DNA of 64,000 bases from Bifidobacterium tibiigranuli (GCF_009371885.1 NZ_QLZA01000013.1:1-64000), one strand, 5' to 3'. Positions 33,896 through 43,693 are shown, counted from the stretch's first letter. Numbers and translations: made by a program. The notes: generated by a model not told the origin, from the letters alone.

Positions 33896-35724
33896 CCACA
33901 CTATTGCTCGCCATCATCGCCGTGCTTGTCGTCACTGCCGCTGCCGATCTGTTCTCCGACAAAATCAGGATCGCTGCACCTATTTTGCTGCTGGTGCTCG
34001 GCGCCGGCGTCGCGCTGATTCCGAACATGCCCCACATCGAAGCTATGCCTGAATTTGTGCTTACGGTGATTCTGCCTCCGTTGCTCTACTCCTCCGCCGT
34101 CAATATGTCGGTCTCCGAATTCCGCCGCAATCTCCTGCCCATCGGCGTGCTTGCCATCGTTCTTGTGGCGCTCTCCTCCGCCGCTATAGGATTCGCTGTC
34201 AATCTGATGGCCCCCGGCGTCGGCATTGCCGCCTGCATTGCTCTCGGGGCTATCGTCAGCCCTACTGACGCCGTGGCTACGGCTATCGTGAAGAAGGCTG
34301 GCGTCTCGCAACGAGTCGTGACGATTCTCGAAGGCGAAGGGCTGGTCAACGACGCCACAGCGCTGGTGATTCTCAGTTCCGCAGTCGGCGCGATGACCAG
34401 CCGAATCAGCGCCGGGCATGTCGTGCTCGACTTCGTTATCGCCGTGGTGGGGGCCGTCGTGATTGGCTGGCTTGTGGGCCGCGTGATGATTTGGCTGCGC
34501 TCAAAGATCAACAGCGCCACGCCTGACACTGTGCTCTCGCTGGCCACGCCTTTCGTCGCCTTTCTGCCAGCCGAATATCTGCACAGTTCGGGCTTGGTGG
34601 CGGCAGTCATAGCCGGGCTGGTCGCCAGTCATCGCGGCCCGCGATTGCTCACGCCGACACAGCGCATGTCGAGCAAAACGACATGGGACTCCCTGATGAT
34701 GATTCTGGAATCGTCGGTCTTTCTGCTCATGGGCTTGGAACTCACCTCGGTCGTTGGCGATCTCGAAGGGGATTCCTTCGGCTGGCGCTTGGCTCTCGGC
34801 GTCGCTGCCATCACACTGGTGCTTACCCTCATCTTGCGTGCCGCCGTGACTATGCCATTGCTCAGCGTGTTAGCGCGCTGGTCTGGGCGCAGGGCACGTT
34901 TCAAGTCTCGCCTGCAACATGCCTCGGAAAAATTCGGTGCAGCACTTGATCTGGAAAGCGCGCTGTCACAGCAAGAATCGCAGCAGACCAATGCGACCCA
35001 CCAAGGGCGGCGTGAACGGTTTCAGCGACGACTCACGCGGCTGGTCTCAGATTTGGACTATCACACCGACCACCCTTTGGGGTCGCGCGAAGGAAGCGTC
35101 ATGGTCTGGGCCGGAATGCGCGGAAGCATCACGTTGGCCGCAGCCCAGACATTGCCCTTGGGCACCGCGCACAGGTCATTCCTCATCTTCGTCGCCTTCC
35201 TGGTCGCCGCCGCATCGCTGCTCATCCAAGGAACCACATTGAATCAAGTAGTCCGGCTCGTCAAACCCGCGCGAACCGTCGGGGTCAGCCGCGACGAGCA
35301 TGATGCGATTCGCCAGCTCATACGCCACGCCGCCCGCGCAGTGCATCCGCCCGAAGCCATCTGCAATCTGCTGGTCAAGTTCAACATCGACGTGACGAAC
35401 AAGGACGCCGATAGGGATCATATCCGCAGGGCGGCAATGACGCTGGCACGCCAGCAGTTCGAAGCGATGCGGAATTACTCAGGCGGCGACGATGATGACG
35501 CGGATTCGGGACCCGGCCAATTTCCGCTCGGTTCTATGCAGGACCGCCGCCGTCTCGCCGAGATCTCCTACGATTATGCGCTGGATATCATCATCGCGCA
35601 AAGGACGGCCCTGCTCGATGCTAACGACGCAGGACTGTTCTCGCCTGAGGGCATCGGCGAGGCGCTGGACATCCTCGACGCCGATCAGCTGTCGCTGGAA
35701 ACGCGGGCCATCTCGCTGAACTGA
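33892..35724 (+). CDS. Na+/H+ antiporter (NhaP, CPA1 family)
   Basis: 610 residues starting within the TetR stop (ATGA). About 12 membrane helices occupy residues 1-420. The ion-binding core is ALGAIVSPTDAVATAIVKK (the PTD motif) and EGEGLVNDATALVI (the ND motif). A cytosolic C-terminal domain of about 190 residues follows, including AAASLLIQGTTLNQVV near its start. It exchanges Na+ or K+ for protons to control pH and salt. Translational coupling to TetR suggests an inducible response. Confidence 0.92.
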   Translation: MTTLLLAIIAVLVVTAAADLFSDKIRIAAPILLLVLGAGVALIPNMPHIEAMPEFVLTVILPPLLYSSAVNMSVSEFRRNLLPIGVLAIVLVALSSAAIGFAVNLMAPGVGIAACIALGAIVSPTDAVATAIVKKAGVSQRVVTILEGEGLVNDATALVILSSAVGAMTSRISAGHVVLDFVIAVVGAVVIGWLVGRVMIWLRSKINSATPDTVLSLATPFVAFLPAEYLHSSGLVAAVIAGLVASHRGPRLLTPTQRMSSKTTWDSLMMILESSVFLLMGLELTSVVGDLEGDSFGWRLALGVAAITLVLTLILRAAVTMPLLSVLARWSGRRARFKSRLQHASEKFGAALDLESALSQQESQQTNATHQGRRERFQRRLTRLVSDLDYHTDHPLGSREGSVMVWAGMRGSITLAAAQTLPLGTAHRSFLIFVAFLVAAASLLIQGTTLNQVVRLVKPARTVGVSRDEHDAIRQLIRHAARAVHPPEAICNLLVKFNIDVTNKDADRDHIRRAAMTLARQQFEAMRNYSGGDDDDADSGPGQFPLGSMQDRRRLAEISYDYALDIIIAQRTALLDANDAGLFSPEGIGEALDILDADQLSLETRAISLN

Positions 35725-35742
35725 TACGGCGGAATCAGGCCC

Positions 35743-36432
35743 TTACAGCGCTGTCGGCGCATCGGAGAAATCGAAGAGCACACCATCCGCGATGCCGCAT
35801 ATCGAGTCCCAGTCCATGTTTGATGAGTCGTCGTGCATCGCCCAGACCTTCATATCGGCCGATTTTGCCGAACGTATGCCCTCAAGCAAATCCTCGAACA
35901 CCGTGCAGTCGGCGGGCTGAACGCCGAGTCTGCGAGCCGCGAGCAAATACACGTCGGGGCGGTCCTTGCCCACATCGCCTGCGTCGTCGACGCTGCACAG
36001 CACGTCGAAATACTGGGCGATGCCGACATGCTCCATTGCCGGCTCACGAAGCTCAGGCGGCAGCGAAGTCGCCACCGCAAGCCTGGCACCGGAGTCTTTG
36101 AGCGCTTGCAGGTATTCCGCCGCATGCGGCTTGGCTTCCACGACGCTGGAATAGGCGGTCTGCGCCATCGCGTTCCATTCGTCCATCAGCTCCTGCGGGC
36201 TGTCGCGCAGACCGAATCGCGCGATGGTGTATTCGGCGATCTGCTGAAACTGCATCGCGCTGACCTTGGACATATAGTCAGCAGGAACCTCGAACCCGCG
36301 CCGATGCAGAAAATCGATATCGATCTGATCCCAGACGCCCATCGAATCGAGCAGTGTGCCGTCCAAATCGAAGATGGCACCTTTGCCTGCGTTGACACTG
36401 CTCGCACCTGCTTTGCTGCGTTGCTGAGCCAT
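35743..36432 (-). CDS. HAD-superfamily phosphatase (beta-phosphoglucomutase-like)
   Basis: 229 residues from ATG 36432 (GGGGAAA upstream). Motif I is AIFDLDGTLLDSMGVWDQID, motif II is VATSLP, the motif III Lys is in DVGKDRPDVYLLAARRLGV and the motif IV acidic pair is in CTVFEDLLEGIRSAK. A helical cap lies between motifs I and II. It belongs to the YcjU/pseudouridine-phosphatase-like HADs. The substrate is unknown. It is separated from recN by 125 bases. Confidence 0.85.
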   Translation of the reverse strand: MAQQRSKAGASSVNAGKGAIFDLDGTLLDSMGVWDQIDIDFLHRRGFEVPADYMSKVSAMQFQQIAEYTIARFGLRDSPQELMDEWNAMAQTAYSSVVEAKPHAAEYLQALKDSGARLAVATSLPPELREPAMEHVGIAQYFDVLCSVDDAGDVGKDRPDVYLLAARRLGVQPADCTVFEDLLEGIRSAKSADMKVWAMHDDSSNMDWDSICGIADGVLFDFSDAPTAL

Positions 36433-36557
36433 AATTTCCCCGTTCTTTGCTGTAACTGCCTTCGATGCGTTTGTCTTCGGTGCGCTGCCATATCGATTAT
36501 TGCCACGGCAAATACATATTCTCGCAGCACTACTGCCCGAATTATATGCTCCCCACG

Positions 36558-38408
36558 TCACTGGTCGCTTGAGGCAAGGAGTTCGCGGGCGTGGTTCAAC
36601 GACGCCGCCGATTCGCTGCCAGAGAGCATGCGGGCGATCTCGCGCACCCGAGCCTCGCCATGCACCGCACTCACGCCTGTGGCGACAACGGGAGTCGCTC
36701 CCCTGTCGCCTGTGCCCCCGCTGCCTTCGGCGATATCAGCAGTGCCGATTTCCTTGGCTACGACGAATTGCGCGTCGGCCCACGAGGCGACCTGCGCCAG
36801 ATGGGTCACGACGATGACCTGGGCATGCCTGGCGAGCCTTGCCAAACGGCGGCCAAGTTCTACCGCAGCTTTGCCGCCGACACCGGCATCCACCTCGTCG
36901 AAGATGAAGGTCATCTCGGAACGGTCGCCACGCTTGTCTGCCGCAGCCAGCTCCAAGGCGAGCATCAAGCGGCTGAGCTCGCCGCCCGAAGCGCTTTTGC
37001 CCATCGGCAGCTGCGCCGAACCGGGAAATGGCGTGAACAGAAATTCGATGTCGTCGCGCCCGTGGGCATCCAGCGGACCGGTATCAGAGTCTTGCCCATG
37101 CTGCGTCTGCCGAGTTGCCAACGAACGATGTGCTGCCGCTGAATCCCTTGTCGTCTTCGTTGCTGGCGCGCCGGCATGCGCTACAGCCGCACGCTGCGTG
37201 ACCTGAATATCGAGCCGGGCACCGGCCATCGCCAGCGACCCCAGTTCCTCGCTCACCGTCTTCGACAACTGCTTGGCGGCGGCGCTCCGCGCCCGGCTCA
37301 AGGCCTCGGCGGCCTGCAACGCCTTGCGATAGGCCGTACCACGCCGCGCTTCAAGCTCTTCAAGCTTCTCTGGCGAAGCGTCCATATCCTCCATATCGAG
37401 CACGGCCTGATCGCGCCATGCGATGACATCCTCCACACTCGGCCCCCAGCGGCGGGTAAGCTCGCCCAGCTCATGAATGCGCGCGTTAAGCGAATCGAGA
37501 TCGTCCACGTCCTCGTCGGCGTCGAGCTGACTGGACAGTGTGAAAACCACATCCGCGATATCCGTGGTGATCGAAACCAGCCGGTCAGCAGCCTCTTCGA
37601 ACGGCCCGGAGGCGTGAATCGCCCGCAGCGACTGCTGAGCCTGCTCAATCAGGCCTGCCGCGCCTGGACCCTCTGCATCCACGTCGATCTGTGAGGAATC
37701 AAGGGCTGCCAAGGCCTGCCCCACCCCGCGCGTGATGTCGGCCGCGTTCTCGATGCGCGAACGTTTGGCCTTCAAATCCTCGTCCTCGCCCGGATGTGGG
37801 TCTACCGCGTTGATCCGCTCGATGGATTCGCGCAGATAGTCGGCACGCTGACGCACCGAGGCCTCTTGGGACTTGAGGGCGCTCAGCCGTTCGTCCAAGG
37901 CGCGCAGCTCGTCCCACGCCGCGCGATATGCGCCACGTTCCTGCTCATCTCCGGCGACCATGTCAAGGAACTCGCGCTGGCGCACGCTCGAAGCGATGCG
38001 CAGCTGATCGGCCTGACCGTGAATCGTGACCAGCTGGGCCGAGAGGTCGGCCAGCACCGAGCGCGGCACGCTGTGCCCGCACAGCACGGCTCGCGAGCGC
38101 CCAGAACTCGGCACCGTGCGCGAAAGGAACAGTTCGCCGTCTTCCGACAGCGAGCTTCCGGCATCCTGCGCCACGGCTGCGGCCGCAGAATCGGGAGATA
38201 CGGCGAATACACCTTGCGCCCAGGCTTCGCCAGCCTGCGCGGAAACCTGGCCGCTGTCGGCTGAACCCCCGGAAATCAGGCGGACGGCGTTGAGCAGCAT
38301 CGATTTGCCGGCTCCGGTCTCGCCGGTTATCGCGGTCATGCCCGGCGAAAAGGCGAGCCTCGCGTGTCCGATGGGGCCGAGCGCACTGATTTCAAGCTCG
38401 TTCAGCAT
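36558..38408 (-). CDS. recN: DNA repair protein RecN
   Basis: 616 residues from ATG 38408, whose first base is shared with the nadK stop (TGATG). The Walker A is AITGETGAGKSMLLNAV, the ABC signature is SGGELSRLMLALEL and the Walker B is TFIFDEVDAGVGGKAA. The centre is coiled coil (about 160-380). RecN is an SMC-like ATPase that tethers ends during double-strand break repair. The nadK-recN order is standard in actinobacteria. An Ala/Thr/His-rich insert lies at about residues 425-460. Confidence 0.95.
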   Translation of the reverse strand: MLNELEISALGPIGHARLAFSPGMTAITGETGAGKSMLLNAVRLISGGSADSGQVSAQAGEAWAQGVFAVSPDSAAAAVAQDAGSSLSEDGELFLSRTVPSSGRSRAVLCGHSVPRSVLADLSAQLVTIHGQADQLRIASSVRQREFLDMVAGDEQERGAYRAAWDELRALDERLSALKSQEASVRQRADYLRESIERINAVDPHPGEDEDLKAKRSRIENAADITRGVGQALAALDSSQIDVDAEGPGAAGLIEQAQQSLRAIHASGPFEEAADRLVSITTDIADVVFTLSSQLDADEDVDDLDSLNARIHELGELTRRWGPSVEDVIAWRDQAVLDMEDMDASPEKLEELEARRGTAYRKALQAAEALSRARSAAAKQLSKTVSEELGSLAMAGARLDIQVTQRAAVAHAGAPATKTTRDSAAAHRSLATRQTQHGQDSDTGPLDAHGRDDIEFLFTPFPGSAQLPMGKSASGGELSRLMLALELAAADKRGDRSEMTFIFDEVDAGVGGKAAVELGRRLARLARHAQVIVVTHLAQVASWADAQFVVAKEIGTADIAEGSGGTGDRGATPVVATGVSAVHGEARVREIARMLSGSESAASLNHARELLASSDQ

Positions 38409-39394
38409 CAGCGTTTGCCCGCTTCCGCGCAACCGGGAGTCGCATCACCAGCGCTGCCGGCCGTGTCATTATGAATGCTGCCGTCAGTGTGAACCTTGCC
38501 CGCCGCGCGATCCGCACGATGGTCCTGATCGCGCCAGCCGACCACCGGCAGATTGAATTTGGAAACCAGCCGGTTAGTGAAGGGAACTCCGGACAGTCGC
38601 GCCAGATGGAGCGTGTCGCGCGATTCGCGCACCTCGATGCGGGTGCCGCGCGGCAGTTCGCGCTGACGGCGCCCGTCGCAGCAGATCCAGCCTGTGGATG
38701 GCGAGTTCTCCAATATGTCCAGTGTGAATGTGGATCCCGAGCCGATGATCAGCGGCCGCGCGAACAAGGCGTGCGCCGCTATGGGCACCAGTTGCAGCGC
38801 CTTGACATTCGGCCATATCACAGGGCCTCCGGCAGAGAAAGCGTAGGCGGTCGAACCAGTCGGCGTCGAGATGATCGTGCCGTCGCAGCTGTAGGAGTTC
38901 ATCGCCACACCGTCCACGCGGACGGCCAAGGAGATCATCTTGCCGCGATCCGCCGTGCCAAGCGTGATGTCGTTGAGCGCCCAGTCGCTTATCGGCTCGC
39001 TCGCGCCCGGCAGCCACACATCGGCATGGGCGACCATGCGCTCGTCGATCGAATAGTCATGATCGGCGACACGCTGGATGGCCTCGCTCATCTGGAAACT
39101 TTCGAATTCGGCCAGAAAGCCGATATGGCCCAGATTCACGCCCAGAATCGGCACGTCGGTGCAGTAGATCAGCTCGGCTGCGCGCAGAATCGTGCCGTCG
39201 CCTCCCAAGACCACGACGATCTCCGTGTCGCTGGCGACGGATTTGGTGCTCGTGCCGAACGCCGGCGCCTCGGTGTTGTCCACGATGGTGACGGTGAATC
39301 CCGCGTAGTTGAGCTGCTCGATCGCGTCGGATATCACGCCCTGCTCCCGCAGACTGGGGTGGGTGACGACCACCGCATGCCGAGTGTCGGCCAT
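38408..39394 (-). CDS. nadK: NAD kinase
   Basis: 328 residues from ATG 39394. VVVLGGDGTILRAAEL carries the GGDGT catalytic motif. SDWALNDITLG and TPTGSTAYAFSAGGPVIWP complete the family signature. It phosphorylates NAD to NADP. The last 40 residues (after VVGWRDQDHR) are a polar low-complexity tail. It is coupled to recN, but separated from tlyA by the plus-strand trk block. Confidence 0.94.
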   Translation of the reverse strand: MADTRHAVVVTHPSLREQGVISDAIEQLNYAGFTVTIVDNTEAPAFGTSTKSVASDTEIVVVLGGDGTILRAAELIYCTDVPILGVNLGHIGFLAEFESFQMSEAIQRVADHDYSIDERMVAHADVWLPGASEPISDWALNDITLGTADRGKMISLAVRVDGVAMNSYSCDGTIISTPTGSTAYAFSAGGPVIWPNVKALQLVPIAAHALFARPLIIGSGSTFTLDILENSPSTGWICCDGRRQRELPRGTRIEVRESRDTLHLARLSGVPFTNRLVSKFNLPVVGWRDQDHRADRAAGKVHTDGSIHNDTAGSAGDATPGCAEAGKR

Positions 39395-39508
39395 GATTAC
39401 GCTTCTTTCTCGCTCGAAAACCTCTGGCGACATCCCATACTATAGGAAACATCGAACGCACAGCATACAGTAGGACTGCAATAAGCAGTGGGCGATAAGG
39501 AGCATGCG

Positions 39509-40924
39509 ATGTCGCATCCCATCTTCGAGCGCCAAGGCACCGATTCCGCTGGGCTCACCGCCATCGCGCGCCATCGCATGGCTCATCTCGTTTCGCGCAT
39601 GTTCTCGCATCCCGGGCGAATGACGATGCTGTATTTCGCGGCGCTTATCGTCGTCGTCACGCCGTTGCTGATGACGCCCATCGCCTCGCATGAAAAAGAG
39701 CCGACATCGATTTCGATTGCATTCTTCACTGCGGTTTCAGCCTTGTCGACCTGCGGCATTCCGGTGGTCAACACGACCACGCACTGGACCACCTTTGGTC
39801 AGGCCATCATTCTCCTGTCGGTCCAGATCGGTGGCGTCGGCGTCATGACCTTCGCCTCGCTCATCGCGCTGGCCGCCAACCGCCATATGCGCGCCTCGCA
39901 GCGTCTGCTGACCGCCAGCGAGCTGGGTACGACAAAGCTCGGCGAAGTGCGCGGCGTGCTGCGCGTAGTGGTCGCCACGGCACTGACCATCGAATTCATC
40001 ACTTTCATAGCCCTGTTTCCCGGCCTGTTGCACATCAACCACGGCGACCTTGTCCAAACGGTGTGGGAGGCGCTGTTCTACGCCGTTTCGTCGTACAACA
40101 ATGCCGGGTTCACGCCCGATGGCGCGGGGCTGCACATCAATTCGTGGGCGGTGGGGCTGCCGATTATGCTCAGCGCGTTCTGCGGCACGCTGGGCTTCCC
40201 GGTGCTGATGAATCTCATGCGGGCGATACGCGGGCACATTCCGCCGCGCAAATGGACGCTGCACACCAAAATCACGCTGGTGATGACCTTCTCCTTGCTC
40301 GCCACGTCACTGGTCTGGTTCCTGCTGGTCGAATGGCGCAATCCGTATCTGTTCCGCAACGCCGATTTCGAATCGCGCCTGCGCGGGGCGCTGTCCGCCG
40401 CAGTGATGCCGCGCACCTCCGGTTTCGATCCCTCATGGGTGCCGCAGGTGAGCGAGCCGACCAAGGTGTTCATGAGCGCGATGATGTTCATCGGCGGCGG
40501 CAGCACCTCGACCGCCGGCGGCATCCGCGTCACCACTTTCGCGGTGGTGCTGCTGATCTGCCGCGCCGCCTTCACCGGCCATAAGGACGTCAATGCCTTC
40601 CACCGCCGCCTGCCCACCCGCACTCGGCTGACGGCGGTAAGCGTGGTCACCGCCTGCTTCATGGTCGTGGTCGTCACTTCGATGGCGCTGATGATGGTCA
40701 CCGGCGCGTCGCTGACCGACGCCCTGTTCGACACCTGCTCGGCCTTCGGGCTGGGCGGCTACTCGGTCGGCGTGGCGCGCGCCGACAACCCGGTGGCCCT
40801 GATGCTTCTGGCGGCGACGATGATCATAGGGCGATTGGGGCCGATGACGATTGCCTACGCGATCAACCGGCCGCTCGCGGACGAAATGGTGCGCTATCCT
40901 TGTGAGACGATTGTCGTCGGATAG
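39509..40924 (+). CDS. Potassium uptake channel subunit TrkH/KtrB
   Basis: 471 residues from ATG 39509, with AAGGAG 8 bases upstream. The four pore loops are visible: SALSTCGIPVVN, SYNNAGFTPDG, MPRTSGFDPS and CSAFGLGGYSVG, each with the selectivity Gly. GGGSTSTAGGIRVTT is the intramembrane gate loop. About ten helices are present. It takes up K+ with the TrkA/KtrA subunit encoded next. It is divergent from nadK. Confidence 0.93.
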   Translation: MSHPIFERQGTDSAGLTAIARHRMAHLVSRMFSHPGRMTMLYFAALIVVVTPLLMTPIASHEKEPTSISIAFFTAVSALSTCGIPVVNTTTHWTTFGQAIILLSVQIGGVGVMTFASLIALAANRHMRASQRLLTASELGTTKLGEVRGVLRVVVATALTIEFITFIALFPGLLHINHGDLVQTVWEALFYAVSSYNNAGFTPDGAGLHINSWAVGLPIMLSAFCGTLGFPVLMNLMRAIRGHIPPRKWTLHTKITLVMTFSLLATSLVWFLLVEWRNPYLFRNADFESRLRGALSAAVMPRTSGFDPSWVPQVSEPTKVFMSAMMFIGGGSTSTAGGIRVTTFAVVLLICRAAFTGHKDVNAFHRRLPTRTRLTAVSVVTACFMVVVVTSMALMMVTGASLTDALFDTCSAFGLGGYSVGVARADNPVALMLLAATMIIGRLGPMTIAYAINRPLADEMVRYPCETIVVG

Positions 40925-41054
40925 CCCTTGTGGTGGCGGCTGGCTGGACCGCCGACGCTGGTGACGGCAATGGCGGCGACGGTGGCAACGGCTGGCTGAG
41001 CGGTCGCCGGGCTGCTCTGTAGGCATTCATGCTGACTTCATGCAGGAGGAATCA

Positions 41055-41708
41055 ATGGCGAAAACAAACACAAGCGTTCTAGTCGTAGGGCTGGGGCGCT
41101 TCGGGGTGTCTGTGGCCCGCACGCTTGACGCGCTCGGCCAGGATGTGCTGACGGTGGACCGCGATCCCGAACTCGTCAACCGCTGGTCCTCGCAGCTGCC
41201 CACCGTGCAGGCGGATATGACCGACGCGGTATCGCTTGAGCAGCTCGGCGCCAAGGACTTCGACACCGCAGTCGTTGCCATCGGCGACAGCGTCGAGTCC
41301 TCGGTGATCACCGCCGGCAACCTGCTGGATGTCGGCATCACGGACCTGTGGGCGAAATCCGTCTCCGAAGAGCACGCCCGCATACTCAAACGCATCGGCG
41401 TGCGCCACATCATCAACGCGGAAACCGACGCCGGCAAGCGCGTCGCGCACCTCGTCTCCGGCAAATACCTTGACTACATCGAGATCGAAGGCCCGTATTC
41501 GGTCGTCAAAGTCCATACTCCGGCCCACGTCGTCGGGGTATCGGTCGCCGATGCGCGTATCAAGGAGCGCTTCGGCATCACTTTGGTTGGTCTCAAGGCC
41601 CCCGGCCGGGAATTTGAGTACGGCTCGGACGCGCTGATCATGCATCGCAACGACGAGCTCATCATCATGGGCACGCAGGACGAAATCGACCGTTTCATAC
41701 GCGGCTGA
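41055..41708 (+). CDS. Potassium uptake regulatory subunit TrkA/KtrA
   Basis: 217 residues from ATG 41055 with AGGAGG upstream. The N-terminal RCK domain has the Rossmann motif VLVVGLGRFGVSVARTL and conserved acidic DRD. VVAIGDSVESSVITA and LWAKSVSEEHARILKRIG are typical. The C-terminal RCK_C domain is from about 140. It binds nucleotides and gates the TrkH/KtrB pore. A 130-bp GC-rich spacer with GGCTGGCTG repeats separates it from trkH. Confidence 0.93.
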   Translation: MAKTNTSVLVVGLGRFGVSVARTLDALGQDVLTVDRDPELVNRWSSQLPTVQADMTDAVSLEQLGAKDFDTAVVAIGDSVESSVITAGNLLDVGITDLWAKSVSEEHARILKRIGVRHIINAETDAGKRVAHLVSGKYLDYIEIEGPYSVVKVHTPAHVVGVSVADARIKERFGITLVGLKAPGREFEYGSDALIMHRNDELIIMGTQDEIDRFIRG

Positions 41709-41753
41709 GGAGGATTGCGGGGACAAATCCAGGGTGATGTTGTGCATATGACT

Positions 41754-41782
41754 TTGCATCATGGGAATAAACTCGGTATAAA
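41754..41782 (+). promoter_or_regulatory. Sigma-70-type promoter for the bactofilin-like gene
   Basis: TTGCAT (41754-41759) and TATAAA (41777-41782) are separated by 17 bp, 57 bases before the start codon at 41839. Agreement with the -35/-10 consensus is good. It suggests transcription independent of trkA. Confidence 0.6.
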
Positions 41783-41838
41783 GAGGGATGGTAGCTTGTC
41801 GCAATGAGGCGACAACGCCGCGTGGAAGGGGCACACGG

Positions 41839-42534
41839 ATGAATCTCAATCTCACGTCGTTCGGCGGCAGTATCCGACCGGGAGTCTATGGACATCTTAT
41901 TCTGCATGGGACGCACACCATCGAAAGCGGGGTGCGGTTCAGGAGGCTGACCGTCAACGGCCAAGTACGCGGCCCGCACTATGCAGGAGACCATATCGTC
42001 TTCGCTTCCGGAGAGCTCATCAGCGACGGTGATGTGCGCGTGCGCCGGATATCGGGTCATGGCCGGATGCTGGTCAAGGGGCATTTGCGCTGTGAACTGC
42101 TTGACTTCACCGGTGAAATCAAAACCGCACATGCGCTGCATTGCATCCAGAGCATGAATCTACGCGGCCTGCTGCATGCCGCGGATACTGTTACAGCAAA
42201 TCATATCGAGATATTCGGCATCGCCGAGGCAACGGCAATGCATGCGAAGATTACCGCGATCGAACCGTTGGAAAGCGAAATATTCAAGCGTCTGCGCATG
42301 CGCAACTACCATGCTCCGAGTCATGTACACACGATTCATGCCAGCACATTGAAGGCTCGCTGGCTTGTCTGCTCGCATATCCGCGTCGACTCCGCAGTGC
42401 TGTTGGACGGCTGCCGCATCGAATACGCCGAATTTCGCGACGATCTCGTTCTCGACCGTTCGTCTTCGGTGTCGATGCTCAGCGACCGCAGTCAGCGTGT
42501 GCCCGGAGCCGCGGCAGAGCGCAAGCAGGCGTAA
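41839..42534 (+). CDS. Bactofilin-like polymer-forming protein
   Basis: 231 residues from ATG 41839 (GGAAGGGG upstream). The N-terminal half is a series of short beta strands with Gly turns: IRPGVYGHLILHGTHTIES, FRRLTVNGQVRG, HIVFASGELISDGDVRV and GRMLVKGHLRCELLDFTGEI. This is the pattern of a right-handed beta-helix as in bactofilins and B. subtilis YhbE/YhbF. The second half is less regular. There is no membrane segment. It could form a cytoskeletal scaffold; the family call is by pattern only. Its 3' end overlaps tlyA by 43 bases in the convergent orientation. Confidence 0.6.
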   Translation: MNLNLTSFGGSIRPGVYGHLILHGTHTIESGVRFRRLTVNGQVRGPHYAGDHIVFASGELISDGDVRVRRISGHGRMLVKGHLRCELLDFTGEIKTAHALHCIQSMNLRGLLHAADTVTANHIEIFGIAEATAMHAKITAIEPLESEIFKRLRMRNYHAPSHVHTIHASTLKARWLVCSHIRVDSAVLLDGCRIEYAEFRDDLVLDRSSSVSMLSDRSQRVPGAAAERKQA

Positions 42535-43430
42535 AGCAGATATTCGATGTTGCCAGCCCCGCCCGCAATCGGGCTGACGCAATGCCCGCATACTTCGAAG
42601 CCGTGTTCCTGTGCGCAGCCTATCACGGTGTGCAAGGCCTGCTCGCGCAACGCGGGGTCTTCGACCACGCCGTTCTTGCCCAGCCGCCCCTTGCCGACTT
42701 CGAACTGCGGCTTGACCAGCAGCACAGCATGGGCGCCGGGAGCTGCCAGCCGGGCGATAACAGGGATGACATAAGTCAGGGAGACGAAAGAGACATCAGT
42801 GACGACCATGTGCGGTGCGAATGGCAGATTGTCAGGCATGACCTCGCGGATGTTGACGCCGCTCATCTCGATGATGCGCGGATCAGCGGCGATGCGCGGG
42901 TCGAGCTGACCGTGGCCCACATCGAGGGCGATGACCTTGTCAGCGCCCCGGCGCAGCAGCACATCGCAGAAGCCGCCCGTCGACGCGCCGATATCGAGGC
43001 AGCGCAGGCCTTGCGGCGATGGCAGACCGACTGAAGCGAAGGCCTCGAAGGCACCAACCAGCTTGTACGCACCGCGCGAGGCATAGTCCTCGCCTTTGTC
43101 GACACGCAGATTGTCGCCGCTGTGCACCGGCTCTGACGCCTTGCGCGCAGTCGCACTGTTGACAACCACGTGGCCGGAGCGAATCAGGGTCTGGGCCTTG
43201 GAGCGGGTCGTGACCAAGCCGCGTTCGACAAGCGCCACATCCAGCCGACAAGGCTGTGCGCTGTTGGCTGTGTTGCCACTATTATCGCCGTTGCGGCTAT
43301 CGCCGTTCGGGCTGGAATACGCGCCGAAGTTCAAGCCGAATTGGCCGGATTGAGCATGATGATGCATCTGGGAACGCGCCCCGTTATGTCCGCGAGCATT
43401 GTCTGCTTGCAGCAGTTTGAAACTAGCCAC
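42492..43430 (-). CDS. tlyA: TlyA family rRNA (cytidine-2'-O)-methyltransferase
   Basis: 312 residues from a GTG that overlaps the preceding small gene by 8 bases. The S4 RNA-binding domain begins RLDVALVERGLVTTRSKAQT and the SAM site is CLDIGASTGGFCDVLLRRGA. VVTDVSFVSLTYV and LLVKPQFEVG are family motifs. In mycobacteria TlyA methylates 16S and 23S rRNA and affects capreomycin sensitivity. Residues 1-60 are an Asn/Ser/Gly-rich extension made of short repeats, so a later start is possible. Confidence 0.92.
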   Translation of the reverse strand: MASFKLLQADNARGHNGARSQMHHHAQSGQFGLNFGAYSSPNGDSRNGDNSGNTANSAQPCRLDVALVERGLVTTRSKAQTLIRSGHVVVNSATARKASEPVHSGDNLRVDKGEDYASRGAYKLVGAFEAFASVGLPSPQGLRCLDIGASTGGFCDVLLRRGADKVIALDVGHGQLDPRIAADPRIIEMSGVNIREVMPDNLPFAPHMVVTDVSFVSLTYVIPVIARLAAPGAHAVLLVKPQFEVGKGRLGKNGVVEDPALREQALHTVIGCAQEHGFEVCGHCVSPIAGGAGNIEYLLYACLRSAAAPGTR

Positions 43431-43683
43431 GGCTGCTGTCTAGCTCACGCTGCAACTGGGCGAGCACGTCGGCATAGATGGCGATGCGCTCCTCGCCATC
43501 CAGCTCGTCCGGCGCTGTGAGCTGAGGATAGCGCTGCAGCGTGCCGCTCGCGGGCTCAGTCCCCGATTCAGCAACCGACTCAGAGGCGAGCCCAGCTTGG
43601 GAAGCCTGGGTGGCATTGGCTGCGCTGCTACTGGAGCCAAAAGCGTCACCGTCCGATGCACGCTTCATGATGCTGTCCATCAT
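43423..43683 (-). CDS. Small conserved protein between HAD phosphatase and tlyA
   Basis: 86 residues from ATG 43683 (a second ATG follows). The Ser/Ala-rich middle is low-complexity. The C-terminus PDELDGEERIAIYADVLAQL plus QRELD is helical and looks conserved. A small gene occupies the same place in the mycobacterial cluster (the Rv1693 position), which supports its reality. The function is unknown. Confidence 0.7.
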   Translation of the reverse strand: MMDSIMKRASDGDAFGSSSSAANATQASQAGLASESVAESGTEPASGTLQRYPQLTAPDELDGEERIAIYADVLAQLQRELDSSRG

Positions 43684-43693
43684 GCTCCGTCCA

